Assembly (NCBI GenBank): GCA_039654915.1
Contig: CM077597.1
Location: 24,340,001-24,404,000 of the forward strand
From: Aquilaria yunnanensis
Lineage: Eukaryota > Streptophyta > Magnoliopsida > Malvales > Thymelaeaceae
Length of the DNA: 64,000 bases
Direction of reading: 5' to 3'
In this document: piece after piece, positions 55,801 to 64,000 of the stretch
Layout: the number at the start of each line of letters is the position of its first letter
Numbering within the stretch: the first letter of the stretch is position 1
Made by a program: the position numbers and the translations under genes
Notes under the pieces: model-generated
Database searches by the model: none
Told to the model about the DNA's origin: nothing
The model's input: the letters and a program-made list of their open reading frames with translations, nothing else

Positions 55801-56310
55801 TCAATCATCAATCTTAAAGTTAGTACTAAGAATTCATAGAAAAGTTGGATTTGTTGCCAAACCAAAAATCCATGTTGATGGAATTTCCTATGTAATTCCT
55901 TGAACCACTCTCATGCTTTTGAAATAAGCTCCTCTCATATTGCTTGAATGTCACATTTGAAGCTCTCAAATGGGCTGCCTTGGATGGAGGAAAAAACTTG
56001 ATCAAGAATTTCTCAGCCATTTCATTCCAAGTGGTGATACTTCTAGGTTGTAGCGATTGATACCACCCTTCAGCCTTGCATGAAAGTGAAAAAGGAAACA
56101 ATCAGAGTCCAATAGCATTGGTGGAGACTCCATGAGCCTTGAAAGTGTCATAAGCCTCAAAGAAATTTGCTACGTGTGTGTTTGGATCCGTCAAAGCCAA
56201 GCCTTCAAATTGATTTCGTTGGATAAGAGAAATCAAGGCAGGCTTCAAATCAAAGTCATTAGCTTGAACCGGTGACCCCATAATACCCAAATAATTCTCT
56301 ATCACCAAGG
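55801..56310 (-). pseudogene. gag fragment of element C
   Basis: One minus-strand frame, 56308-55826, with a TGA at 56102-56104. It reads ENYLGIMGSPVQANDFDLKPALISLIQ, THVANFFEAYDTFKAHGVSTNAIGL, stop, then FPFSLSCKAEGWYQSLQPRSITTWNEMAEKFLIKFFPPSKAAHLRASNVTFKQYE. This is the Athila gag core; related elements have an Arg (LRLFPFSL) at the stop, consistent with CGA to TGA. Downstream gag and all of pol are missing; the D region begins at 55800. Confidence 0.8.
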
Positions 56311-56702
56311 ATTGGATATACTGCCTTATTGGCCTCTATGGATTCCTTGGATAAACTCAATCTTAATGATCCATCCCTCTATTTCCTCTATTAGCACCAT
56401 TATACCCATTGTTGCCTCCAAGACCATTAAGATTATCTGCAACACTCACCATGGATGATGAGGTAGAGCTTGATTCTCCTAAGTGATGTAACTCGAAGCT
56501 CCCTAAGATGTCTCTCAATTTTCAAAACCAATGGCAACAAAGCAGAGTGTTGGGAATTGGTCATACACCAATGGTACCGACAAAAAAAATGCAAACACAA
56601 GGTTAAGAAATAAGTAAAAAAAGAAAGGTTTACTCTAGAGTTAATCTCCTATGATATTGAACAACTTAAGACAATCAATACCCAACAATAGCACTAAAAA
56701 CT
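56311..56702 (-). other. Leader of element C
   Basis: Between gag and the 5' LTR, non-coding. A worn primer site lies next to the LTR (ccaacaatagcactaaaaactt, about 56682-56703), comparable to tcccagcaatgctgccaaaaact in B. Confidence 0.55.
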
Positions 56703-58131
56703 TATTGCGAATTCTTGACCCTAACTGCAAGTACACGGTGGGCATTGTAGTTGGGTAAAAAAAAGTATCATTCCCACGAGGATTGATTGAATTGGTTGCC
56801 AAGTACCACCACTCTAAGATAACTTTAGCTAAACAATCAAAGTTTAATGAAGATTTGAGCAATTCAAACAGATAACTAAACTTAGCTAAGTGAAATGCTA
56901 ATAACCTATAATGCAAGAATGCAAAGTAAATTCATGGCTTTTATCAAATTATGAAAGCACACTTCCTATGGGTTCATTACTTGGGTTAGTGATTTGGTTT
57001 TCATTGTTTATTAGAGAAGTTAACTAATCGAATCCTTACTTTCCCAAGTGAAAGGATTGACTCTCTCTATTGTAAGCTTAGTAAAGATTCCTATCCGATT
57101 ACAAGATTAAAAAGAGGCATTAGTGCTCAATTTACCTTCACCTAATGACTTAGACTAGTTTCCCAACAAGCCCATTGCCATTAACTTCTTCTCCTTGATC
57201 AAATTACTTTTCATCTTTTCCAAGTGTTTTAAAGTGATCTAGAGTGCAACCAATAGTGGCCATCAATTAGCTAACATACAACAAGCGTGAGAAAAGGAAA
57301 AATGAGCAATTGAAAGAAAAATAATATCACATAGCCATCAATTCAAATAACTTAACCAATCCAAGTAGTTATAAGCATAGAAAGTGTCAAGACTACTACT
57401 CCATACTCAAACAAAATACAACCATTAATATACATAAAAGAGCATCCATGTCTAAATACAAGAAGAATAAAGAAAATAAGGAACCCAATAAACTCTGGAT
57501 GCTTGATTCTTCATGGCTTTGGCAAGTCTTCAAGTCCTCCAAGGCTTATCTAAATAAGGATTTGCATGTGCTCCCAAGGAAGAAGAAGAAAAATGGAAAT
57601 GTGGAGACGCAAACCTAAGTCCAAGTTGAGAATATAAAGAGGAATAAATGTCTGTAAGCTTGGTTCCAGATTTTTCTAAGTCTTAGAGGTGTCTCTTTCA
57701 TTCACCGAGCCATTTGTATAAAATCCCCTTGCCAATAGCATGCATAAATTCAAATTACAGGTGGCGGACCATTTTTCTCTAGGTATAGGTGCACCTAAGT
57801 GCCAGAAAGGGCTATAATTGTCAACCAGGCACCTAGGCTCTCAAGGCCTGAAGCCTACATGCTAGAAGGCATAATTTCAGGCAGCAACATTTTATATGTA
57901 GCACCTAGGCGCCACTCCTAGGCTAGGTATCACAATTATAATCCAAATTTGACTTTCACATACCCGTATTTAGTTCTACTCATCTCGATGCCATTTTGAG
58001 GCTTCAGCCTACTTCTCAAACCTATAAAATGAAATAATGAAGACAGAATTAGTAGAAAATGTTGAGTGGTATGGTAGAAAATGGTGGTCAAAGTTGACAA
58101 AAAGTCAACATGTTTGACCAAAAAATTATCA
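56703..58131 (-). repeat. Right (5') LTR of element C
   Basis: 1429 bp from TATTGCGAATT (TG mutated to TA) to AAAATTATCA. It matches the split left LTR. Positions 57692-57696 hold the single, unduplicated tctct that corresponds to the target of element A in the left LTR. Non-coding. Confidence 0.75.
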
Positions 58132-58465
58132 TCTATTCGTATAATTCTATATGGTTAAAGACATCAAATAGCTAATGATAGTTTTTGCTACCCCAATAAG
58201 GGATGTCGTTATTTATGTTGATCAAGCCATGCTACATGAGAGTTGTGTGCCTAGCTTATGAGGTCCCTGAAAAGGTCAAAGGTAAACAAAATTTACATAA
58301 AATCAACAAAATTGAGTATTTTGACAATGAACCTAGAGCCCCCTTTTCGAAAGGCTCCAATGAGGTCGAAATAGTGCTAGGGAAAGTGTTAAAGATTCAT
58401 AAAAATCCCCCTCTTGAAGTAAAAGATTCTTTCATTGAATTTTTGTTAGCAAACATGGATATATT
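58132..58465 (+). pseudogene. Element G, continuation: protease-RT linker
   Basis: Plus-strand frames read LMIVFATPIRDVVIYVDQAMLHESCV (like the segment after the protease in gypsy elements) and then, from 58262, EVPEKVKGKQNLHKINKIEYFDNEPRAP, EVEIVLGKVLKIHKNPPLEVKDSFIEFLLANMDIF. The latter corresponds to the stretch in E at 41590-41700 that ends FLLTNKDLFAYS, just before RT. The frame is cut at 58465 by copia element F. It is on the same strand as 6721-9051 and picks up the polyprotein where that half stops. Confidence 0.7.
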
Positions 58466-59878
58466 TGTTGGGTTTCGGGAGCCAAACAGCGCAGCGGAAT
58501 TTAACCGAAACCCTCCAGGATCCAAGTGAAACGGGGTAAACCGGGTGTTCGAAAATTTCATACCTAATTTTCGGTTGAGATCTCTCACTCAACTGTAGAG
58601 TCGAATCACAAAATGTGAACAGTTGACGTGTTCAGGCTCTCTGTGGTATCCACACGAGCCTCTCGGGATCACCACGCTTCCACCACGTCCCAGCAGATGC
58701 GTTTCTCTTGCGCTCGCAGTGCTAGCTTGCGTCCTCCAAGGAATTGCAAGAGAAGAGTGTGGCTGTCCTTTTGGGATGCTAGGGCAAGGAGGCCTGCGAA
58801 TTTCTCACTTAAAAGTTGTATTTATAGTGAGACTCAACTTCCAGGCCTAATGGGTTTCAAAGCCCTAATCCAATTAGGATTTAATTTCGGGCTTAATAAT
58901 GGCTCAACTCCTTGGCCCATTATTAATACGAAATTAAAGTGAAACCATAACCCAAATAATTAGCCCATGCACTCTAATGATCCAAATAGCTCTATGTGTG
59001 CGACCCAATAGGCTCTTGCCATGTTGGCAATGATCATAAATCACATTTATGATCATAAGCAATGAGCGGTGTCTAGCAACACATCATTGCTACCCAAGTG
59101 ACAAGATTGTCGGTGAATCGACTAAACCGTTATGATCATCACCGATATATGCCATTGTCCCTTTGTCCAAGATATCAAGACTAAGCACGAGACATGGAAT
59201 GTGTCACTCTCGTATAGCCCAATCTTTGGTTTCTTGATTACCGAGTAGACTAACTTAAACTGATGACATTGATATCATATATCAACTCATCGGAGCATGG
59301 CCATGCATTTTCTAAGTCTCACTCTATCAAGGGGCCCAAAGATATCACTCCCGTTACATAGGAGGGACAAATCCCATCTTGATCATACAAATCCCTCCGC
59401 ATGATATGTGACATACCCAATGACCTCCTTCAAGTTCACTCAGTTACGAGCAACAAAGGAAAGTATCAAAGTATGTGACTCACATGTAGGGAACCTTGAT
59501 GATCTTAGGTCGAAGGACTACATATACCATGATCACTATGAGAATCACTTATGACACTCATATAACGATCCATGAAGTGTTCTCATGGTGGGTCGGTCCA
59601 GTACACAAGTTCTCCAACTTGTACCCATATGTAGACTACATGTCTCATATTAGTCTCCACATATGCTAGTCATTATGTATTATTGCAACCCGCTCCACAA
59701 TAATACTAGACTAGGGACATTTAAGAATATCATTATTCTAGGGTTACAATTATGTTTATTACGTTACGCAGAAACAAAACAAACATAATTGCTGGATTAA
59801 TGCCTCAATAAAATATCATGACTCAATGTGTAAAAATACAATCATCTCATGATTGGCTTTTTGGGCACAATACTAACA
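58466..59878 (-). repeat. 3' LTR of copia element F
   Basis: 1413 bp, TGTTGGGTTTCGG ... ATACTAACA, with TATA at 58819-58826 (minus strand). It differs from the A LTRs at a few percent of sites at most. Confidence 0.95.
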
Positions 59879-62800
59879 ATCTCCCACTTGCACTAAAAGC
59901 CAATCATCCATGTATCTAATACCGATGGACCTAGAATTGGTATCATGCTTCTGCTGCGTAAGGGGCTTTGTCAGTGGATCAGCAATGTTGCTGTCTGTCG
60001 AAGTCCTGCATATCCTTACATCACCCCTCTCGATGATCTCCCTGATGAGATGATAGCGTCGGAGTATGTGTTTGGATCGCTGGTGAGATCGAGGTTCCTT
60101 AGCCTGTGCGATTGCTCCATTGTTGTCACAATAGAGCTCTATCGGGTCGACAATGCTTGGAACCACTCCAAGTTCAGTAATGAACTTCTTGATCCAAACT
60201 GCCTCCTTCGCAGCATCAGAGGCGGCAATGTACTCAGATTCTGTTGTAGAGTCAGCTACTGTCTCTTGCTTTGAACTCTTCCAGCTCACAGCACCACCAC
60301 CAATACAAAACACATAACCAGATTGCGATCTAAAATCATCCTTATCGGATTGGAAGCTTGCATCGGTGTAACCCCTTACAACGAGCTGATCTTCACCTCC
60401 AAAGACCAAGAATGCATCCTTAGTCCTTCGTAAGTACTTAAGGACGTTCTTAACAGCTGTCCAGTGACTTTCACCGGGGTTCGATTGGTACCTACTCGTC
60501 ATGCTCAAAGCATATGAGACATCGGGACGAGTACATATCATGGCATACATGATAGATCCAATTGCTGAGGCATATGGAATCTTACTCATGCGCTCTCTCT
60601 CCTCGGTTGTACTCGGACACTGAGATCTAGAAAGAGTGATACCATGTGACATGGGCAAGAATCCTTTCTTGGAATCTTGCATGCTAAACCTCTTTAGCAC
60701 CTTGTTAATATATGTACTTTGACTTAGGCCAAGAAGCTTTCTAGATCTATCTCTATAGATCCTGATGCTTAACATATAGGCTGCTTCACCCAAGTCCTTC
60801 ATAGAGAAACATTTCCCTAGCCAAGTCTTCACAGACTGTAGCTCAGGAATGTCATTCCCGATGAGTAGTATGTCATCTACATACAACACCAAGAAGACAA
60901 TAACGCTCCCACTAACCTTCTTGTAGACACAAGGTTCATCTTCATTTTTGATAAAACCAAACTCTTTGATTGCATCATCAAAACGAAGATTCCAACTTCG
61001 AGAAGCTTGCTTCAGTCCATAAATGGACCTTTGCAATTTGCACACTTTATTGGCATTCCCAGGAAGGACAAAACCCTCAGGTTGTGTCATGTACACATCC
61101 TCAAGTAGCTTTCCATTTAGGAATGCAGTTTTGACATCCATTTGCCATATCTCATAATCATAGTGTGCAGCAATAGCAAACAAAATTCGAATGGATTTAA
61201 GCATAGCAACTGGTGAAAAAGTTTCATCATAGTCAATACCATGAATTTGCTTGAAACCTTTTGCGACCAATCTTCCCTTAAAGGTAATCACATTACCATC
61301 CATGTCAGTTTTCTTCTTGAAAACCCATTTGCACCCTATAGGTTTTACCCCTTCAGGTGGGTCAACCAAAGTCCATACTTGGTTTTCATACATGGATTCC
61401 ATCTCGGATTTCATGGCCATTAGCCACTTCTCAGAGTCAGGCCCCGACATAGCTTGTTGGTAGGTTGTGGGCTCATCTTGATCCATGAGCATCACATCAC
61501 CGGTGTGAGTCACGAGAAATCCATATCTCTCGGGCTCACGCCGAATCCTACCAGTCCTACGTGGGCTTTGTGCTACAGGAACAGACTCTTGAACCACAAC
61601 ATCTTGTGGTGTCTGTTCAGGTTCCATTTCAGGTTCGATGTCTCCTTGTTGTTCTTGAATTTCTTCAAGTTCTACTTTCCTCCCACTAGTTCCTTTAGAG
61701 ATAAACTCTTTCTCCAAAAAGACACCAGTTCGAGCAACAAACACTTTTTGCTCAGAGGGATTGTAGAAATAGTAACCCTTTGTTTCTTTGGGATACCCAA
61801 CAAAAAGACATTTTTGAGATTTGGGCCCTAGTTTGTTAGAGGATTGACGTTTTACATAAGCGTCACAGCCCCAAATCTTCATAAAAGACAAATTGGGACG
61901 CCTCCCACTCCATATCTCATATGGTGTCTTTTGAACCGATTTAGATGGAACTTGGTTTAGTGTAAAAGCGGCTGTCTCTAGAGCATGTCCCCAAAAGGAG
62001 TTTGGAAGGTCAGCTTGACTCATCATGGAGCGAACCATGTCTAACAGTGTTCGATTTCTCCTTTCAGAAACACCATTCCATTGAGGTGTACCTGGTGGAG
62101 TGAGTTGTGATATTATACCACACTCCTTCAGATAGTCAAGGAATTCTCGATCCAAGTACTCTCCACCTCGATCTGATCGAAGCACTTTGATACTCTTCCC
62201 GAGTTGATTCTCTACTTCATTCTTGAATTCTTTGAACTTTTCAAAGGATTCTGACTTGTGTCTCATAAGATACACATAGCCATATCTACTGAAGTCATCA
62301 GTGAAAGTAATGAAGTATTGGGAACCTCCTCTAGCTTGTGTAGACATAGGGCCACATACATCACTATGTATGAGTCCTAGTAAGTCATTAGCCCTTTCAC
62401 TTTGCCCTGTGAATGGGGCTTTGGTCATCTTGCCCAACAAACATGACTCACATGTCTCATATGATTCAAAATCAAATGAGTCCAAGAGTCCATCCTTATG
62501 GAGCTTGGATATGCGGGTCTCATTTATATGGCCCAAGCGACAGTGCCAGAGATAGGTCGAGTTTGAATCATTTAATCTGACCTTCTTGGTATTCACATTA
62601 TAGATTGGATCTTCAAGGTCTAGAACATACAACCCATTGCTAAGTTGAGCACTACCATAAAAGATTTCATTCAAATAAATAGAACAACATTTGTCCTTTA
62701 TTATAAATGAAAAACCTTTCTTGTCCAAACAAGAAACAGAAATCAAATTTCTACTAATAGTAGGCACAAAGTAGCAGTTGTCTAATTCTAAAACTAATCC

Positions 62801-63844
62801 ACTAGGTAAAGTGAGAACATAAGTCCCTACGGCTAAGGCAGCAACCCTTGCTCCATTTCCAACACGTAGGTCCACTTCACCTCGGGCCAATCTTCTACTT
62901 CTACTTAGATCCTGCACATTTGCACAAATGTGAGATCCACATCCAGTATCCAATACCCAAGATGAGGAAGTAGAAAAGTTAGCCTCTATAACAAAAATAC
63001 CTGAAGTGGAAGTCTTACTTCCCTTTTCCTTAGCAAGTTCTTCAAGATAGAGCTTGCAGTTGCGCTTCCAGTGTCCAGGTTGCTTACAATGGAAGCACTC
63101 CCCTTCCTTTGCCACACCACCCTTTGGTTTCAGTGCAGCTGAAGAAGAACTAGCATTGGACTTTCCATTAGCTTTATCCTTCTTCTTGTTGGCTTTTCCC
63201 TTTCCCTTGCCCTTTTGAACCATCAAAATGGGCTTAGCCTTCTTAAGGTTTTGCTCAGCAGTTCTCAACATGTTGAGCAATTCAGGAAGGGACTTGTCTA
63301 GGTCGTTCATGTTATAGTTCATGACGAACTGACTGTAGCTTTCAGGCAACGATTGCAAGACTACATCGATAGCCAACTCTTTCTGAAGAGCAAATCCCAA
63401 ATTCTCAAGATTCTCAATGTACCCAATCATCTTGAGCACATGAGGACCCACGGGACTTCCCTCAGACATCTTGCACTGAAACAATGCCTTAGAGGTCTCA
63501 AACCTCTCATGCCTAGCTTGCTCTTGGAAAAGCATTTTGAGATGTTCGATCATATCGAACGCCCCCATGTTCTCATGTTGCTTCTGAAGCTCAGATTCCA
63601 TGGTAATAAGCATGAGGCATGCAACATCCAAAGCATCATCAGAATGCCTTTTGTGAGCATCCCTTTCAGCTCTTGGAGCAGTGGCAACTGTCTCATTCGG
63701 AATGGGCTGCTCTAGGACATATGCCTTTCTCTCTTGTTTGAGGACTATCCTCAAGTTTCGGTACCATTTGAGAAAGTTGGTCCCATTGAGTTTTTCCTTC
63801 TCAAGGATCGATCGCAACAAAAGTGTCGATGTGTTTTGTGCCAT
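59873..63844 (-). CDS. Copia gag-pol polyprotein of element F, uninterrupted
   Basis: 1323 residues in one frame. Gag occupies about 1-240 with a Lys-rich stretch, then a CCHC knuckle CFHCKQPGHWKRNC (about 247-262), protease LDTGCGSH (about 298), integrase zinc finger HCRLGH...CESC (about 433-466) and D-D-E core (IHSDVCGP about 488, catalytic Glu about 593 in GVSERRNR), reverse transcriptase with YVDDIL (about 986) and RNase H (YTDASFQSD about 1159, TESEY about 1198, CDNNGAI about 1242). The length is usual for plant copia elements. The polyprotein self-cleaves to particle, protease, integrase and RT-RNase H. The last four codons (VGDC) lie in the polypurine tract, and the stop TAG is inside the LTR. 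One suspicious change is Trp for Arg in TPQWNGVSER (Arg in A). Confidence 0.95.
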   Translation of the reverse strand: MAQNTSTLLLRSILEKEKLNGTNFLKWYRNLRIVLKQERKAYVLEQPIPNETVATAPRAERDAHKRHSDDALDVACLMLITMESELQKQHENMGAFDMIEHLKMLFQEQARHERFETSKALFQCKMSEGSPVGPHVLKMIGYIENLENLGFALQKELAIDVVLQSLPESYSQFVMNYNMNDLDKSLPELLNMLRTAEQNLKKAKPILMVQKGKGKGKANKKKDKANGKSNASSSSAALKPKGGVAKEGECFHCKQPGHWKRNCKLYLEELAKEKGSKTSTSGIFVIEANFSTSSSWVLDTGCGSHICANVQDLSRSRRLARGEVDLRVGNGARVAALAVGTYVLTLPSGLVLELDNCYFVPTISRNLISVSCLDKKGFSFIIKDKCCSIYLNEIFYGSAQLSNGLYVLDLEDPIYNVNTKKVRLNDSNSTYLWHCRLGHINETRISKLHKDGLLDSFDFESYETCESCLLGKMTKAPFTGQSERANDLLGLIHSDVCGPMSTQARGGSQYFITFTDDFSRYGYVYLMRHKSESFEKFKEFKNEVENQLGKSIKVLRSDRGGEYLDREFLDYLKECGIISQLTPPGTPQWNGVSERRNRTLLDMVRSMMSQADLPNSFWGHALETAAFTLNQVPSKSVQKTPYEIWSGRRPNLSFMKIWGCDAYVKRQSSNKLGPKSQKCLFVGYPKETKGYYFYNPSEQKVFVARTGVFLEKEFISKGTSGRKVELEEIQEQQGDIEPEMEPEQTPQDVVVQESVPVAQSPRRTGRIRREPERYGFLVTHTGDVMLMDQDEPTTYQQAMSGPDSEKWLMAMKSEMESMYENQVWTLVDPPEGVKPIGCKWVFKKKTDMDGNVITFKGRLVAKGFKQIHGIDYDETFSPVAMLKSIRILFAIAAHYDYEIWQMDVKTAFLNGKLLEDVYMTQPEGFVLPGNANKVCKLQRSIYGLKQASRSWNLRFDDAIKEFGFIKNEDEPCVYKKVSGSVIVFLVLYVDDILLIGNDIPELQSVKTWLGKCFSMKDLGEAAYMLSIRIYRDRSRKLLGLSQSTYINKVLKRFSMQDSKKGFLPMSHGITLSRSQCPSTTEERERMSKIPYASAIGSIMYAMICTRPDVSYALSMTSRYQSNPGESHWTAVKNVLKYLRRTKDAFLVFGGEDQLVVRGYTDASFQSDKDDFRSQSGYVFCIGGGAVSWKSSKQETVADSTTESEYIAASDAAKEAVWIKKFITELGVVPSIVDPIELYCDNNGAIAQAKEPRSHQRSKHILRRYHLIREIIERGDVRICRTSTDSNIADPLTKPLTQQKHDTNSRSIGIRYMDDWLLVQVGDC

Positions 63845-64000
63845 GGTTATCTACAACATTAAATATGCAGTGTAAGAGTCATGTATTTTAATTCATTTAA
63901 TAAGGACTTTTATTAAACGATACTCCCACTATTTTCCTCAAAATAATAACCCTCGGTATTATTTTGGAACACCTCGGCGCTAAGGTATTCTAGTGGGCCA
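63845..64000 (-). other. Start of the leader of element F (cut by window)
   Basis: Matches 15451-15606 of element A almost base for base. No ORF. Confidence 0.85.

Larger units (their letters stand above)
9052..58131 (-). mobile_element. Element C: Athila-type Ty3/gypsy retrotransposon (span includes nested elements)
   Basis: C is bounded by related LTRs: the left one is 9052-10068 + 18393-18827, the right one 56703-58131. Its own sequence is LTR, 3' spacer (18828-20303), the third-ORF region (35420-about 36770), a gag fragment (55801-56310), primer region and 5' LTR. Its protease-RT-integrase core is missing. The LTRs differ at roughly one site in eight by eye, so the insertion is old. No clear 5-bp target duplication is left (gtaca against tctat). 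Elements A, B, D, E and the solo LTRs all lie inside it. Confidence 0.7.
58466..64000 (-). mobile_element. Element F: Ty1/copia retrotransposon, same family as A, cut by window edge
   Basis: 3' LTR (58466-59878), polypurine tract, and a single gag-pol ORF (63844-59873) with the beginning of the leader to 64000. The 5' LTR lies outside. It is nearly identical to A throughout. The left flank atatt should recur after the other LTR. It inserted into the protease-RT linker of element G. Confidence 0.95.

Noticed and set aside
1..64000. CRISPR array, bacterial operon or phage-like system
   Set aside because: No regularly spaced short repeats and no prokaryotic genes; all sizeable coding traces belong to eukaryotic retrotransposons.
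1..64000. tRNA or rRNA genes
   Set aside because: The only tRNA-like matches are the short primer-binding sites of retrotransposons; no cloverleaf was seen.

Overview
The window looks like a heterochromatic, gene-free stretch of an angiosperm (plant) nuclear genome. It consists almost entirely of LTR retrotransposons inserted into one another, plus one broken LINE. The plant assignment rests on Tat-type and Athila-type Ty3/gypsy lineages, a Ty1/copia element primed by initiator tRNA-Met, and a plant-type LINE. I cannot name the species. I found no convincing host gene, tRNA, rRNA or CRISPR array.

Layout, left to right. 1-3754 is a decayed Tat-like gypsy element (J) on the minus strand. 3755-4946 is an LTR-like segment. 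4947-6720 is a LINE whose 3' part is on the minus strand and whose endonuclease part is on the plus strand. At 6721 a plus-strand gypsy element (G) begins with LTR, gag and protease. It is cut at 9051 and resumes at 58132-58465. The 49 kb in between is an Athila-type element (C, minus strand) with everything that later landed in it. C's left LTR (9052-10068 + 18393-18827) holds a young copia element (A, 10069-18392, target duplication tctct). C's body holds a second Athila-type element (B, 20304-35419). B's reverse transcriptase is split by a solo LTR (H, about 28173-30560), which is itself split by a solo copia LTR (29121-30529, target duplication tcttg). Further right is a Tat region (D, 37053-55800, minus strand, probably composite) interrupted by a plus-strand Tat element of the same family (E, 38560-49053). 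Then come C's gag and 5' LTR (55801-58131), the continuation of G, and a second copia copy (F, from 58466) that runs off the window and has an uninterrupted 1323-residue gag-pol frame.

How the parts work. A and F share one layout: gag, protease, integrase, reverse transcriptase and RNase H in one frame between 1.4-kb LTRs, with a tRNA-iMet primer site (visible in A) and a polypurine tract overlapping the last codons. D and E belong to one Tat family with 0.75-kb LTRs, a TGGCGCCGTCTGTGGGA-type primer site and two RNase H domains. E also carries an intron-containing gene on the opposite strand between pol and the 3' LTR, with its own TATA box. B and C carry an Athila-type third ORF with splice-site-like borders. 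Only F looks possibly coding-competent; A needs two reversions, and B, C, D, E, G, J and the LINE are dead.

The points most worth a second look are the antisense spliced gene in E, a 340-bp inversion inside B's integrase, short hairpins kept at both ends of the Tat LTRs, a signature of C-to-T decay at stop codons, and exact empty-site evidence for A inside the two LTRs of C. All assignments were made by reading and translating the sequence; no database search was possible.
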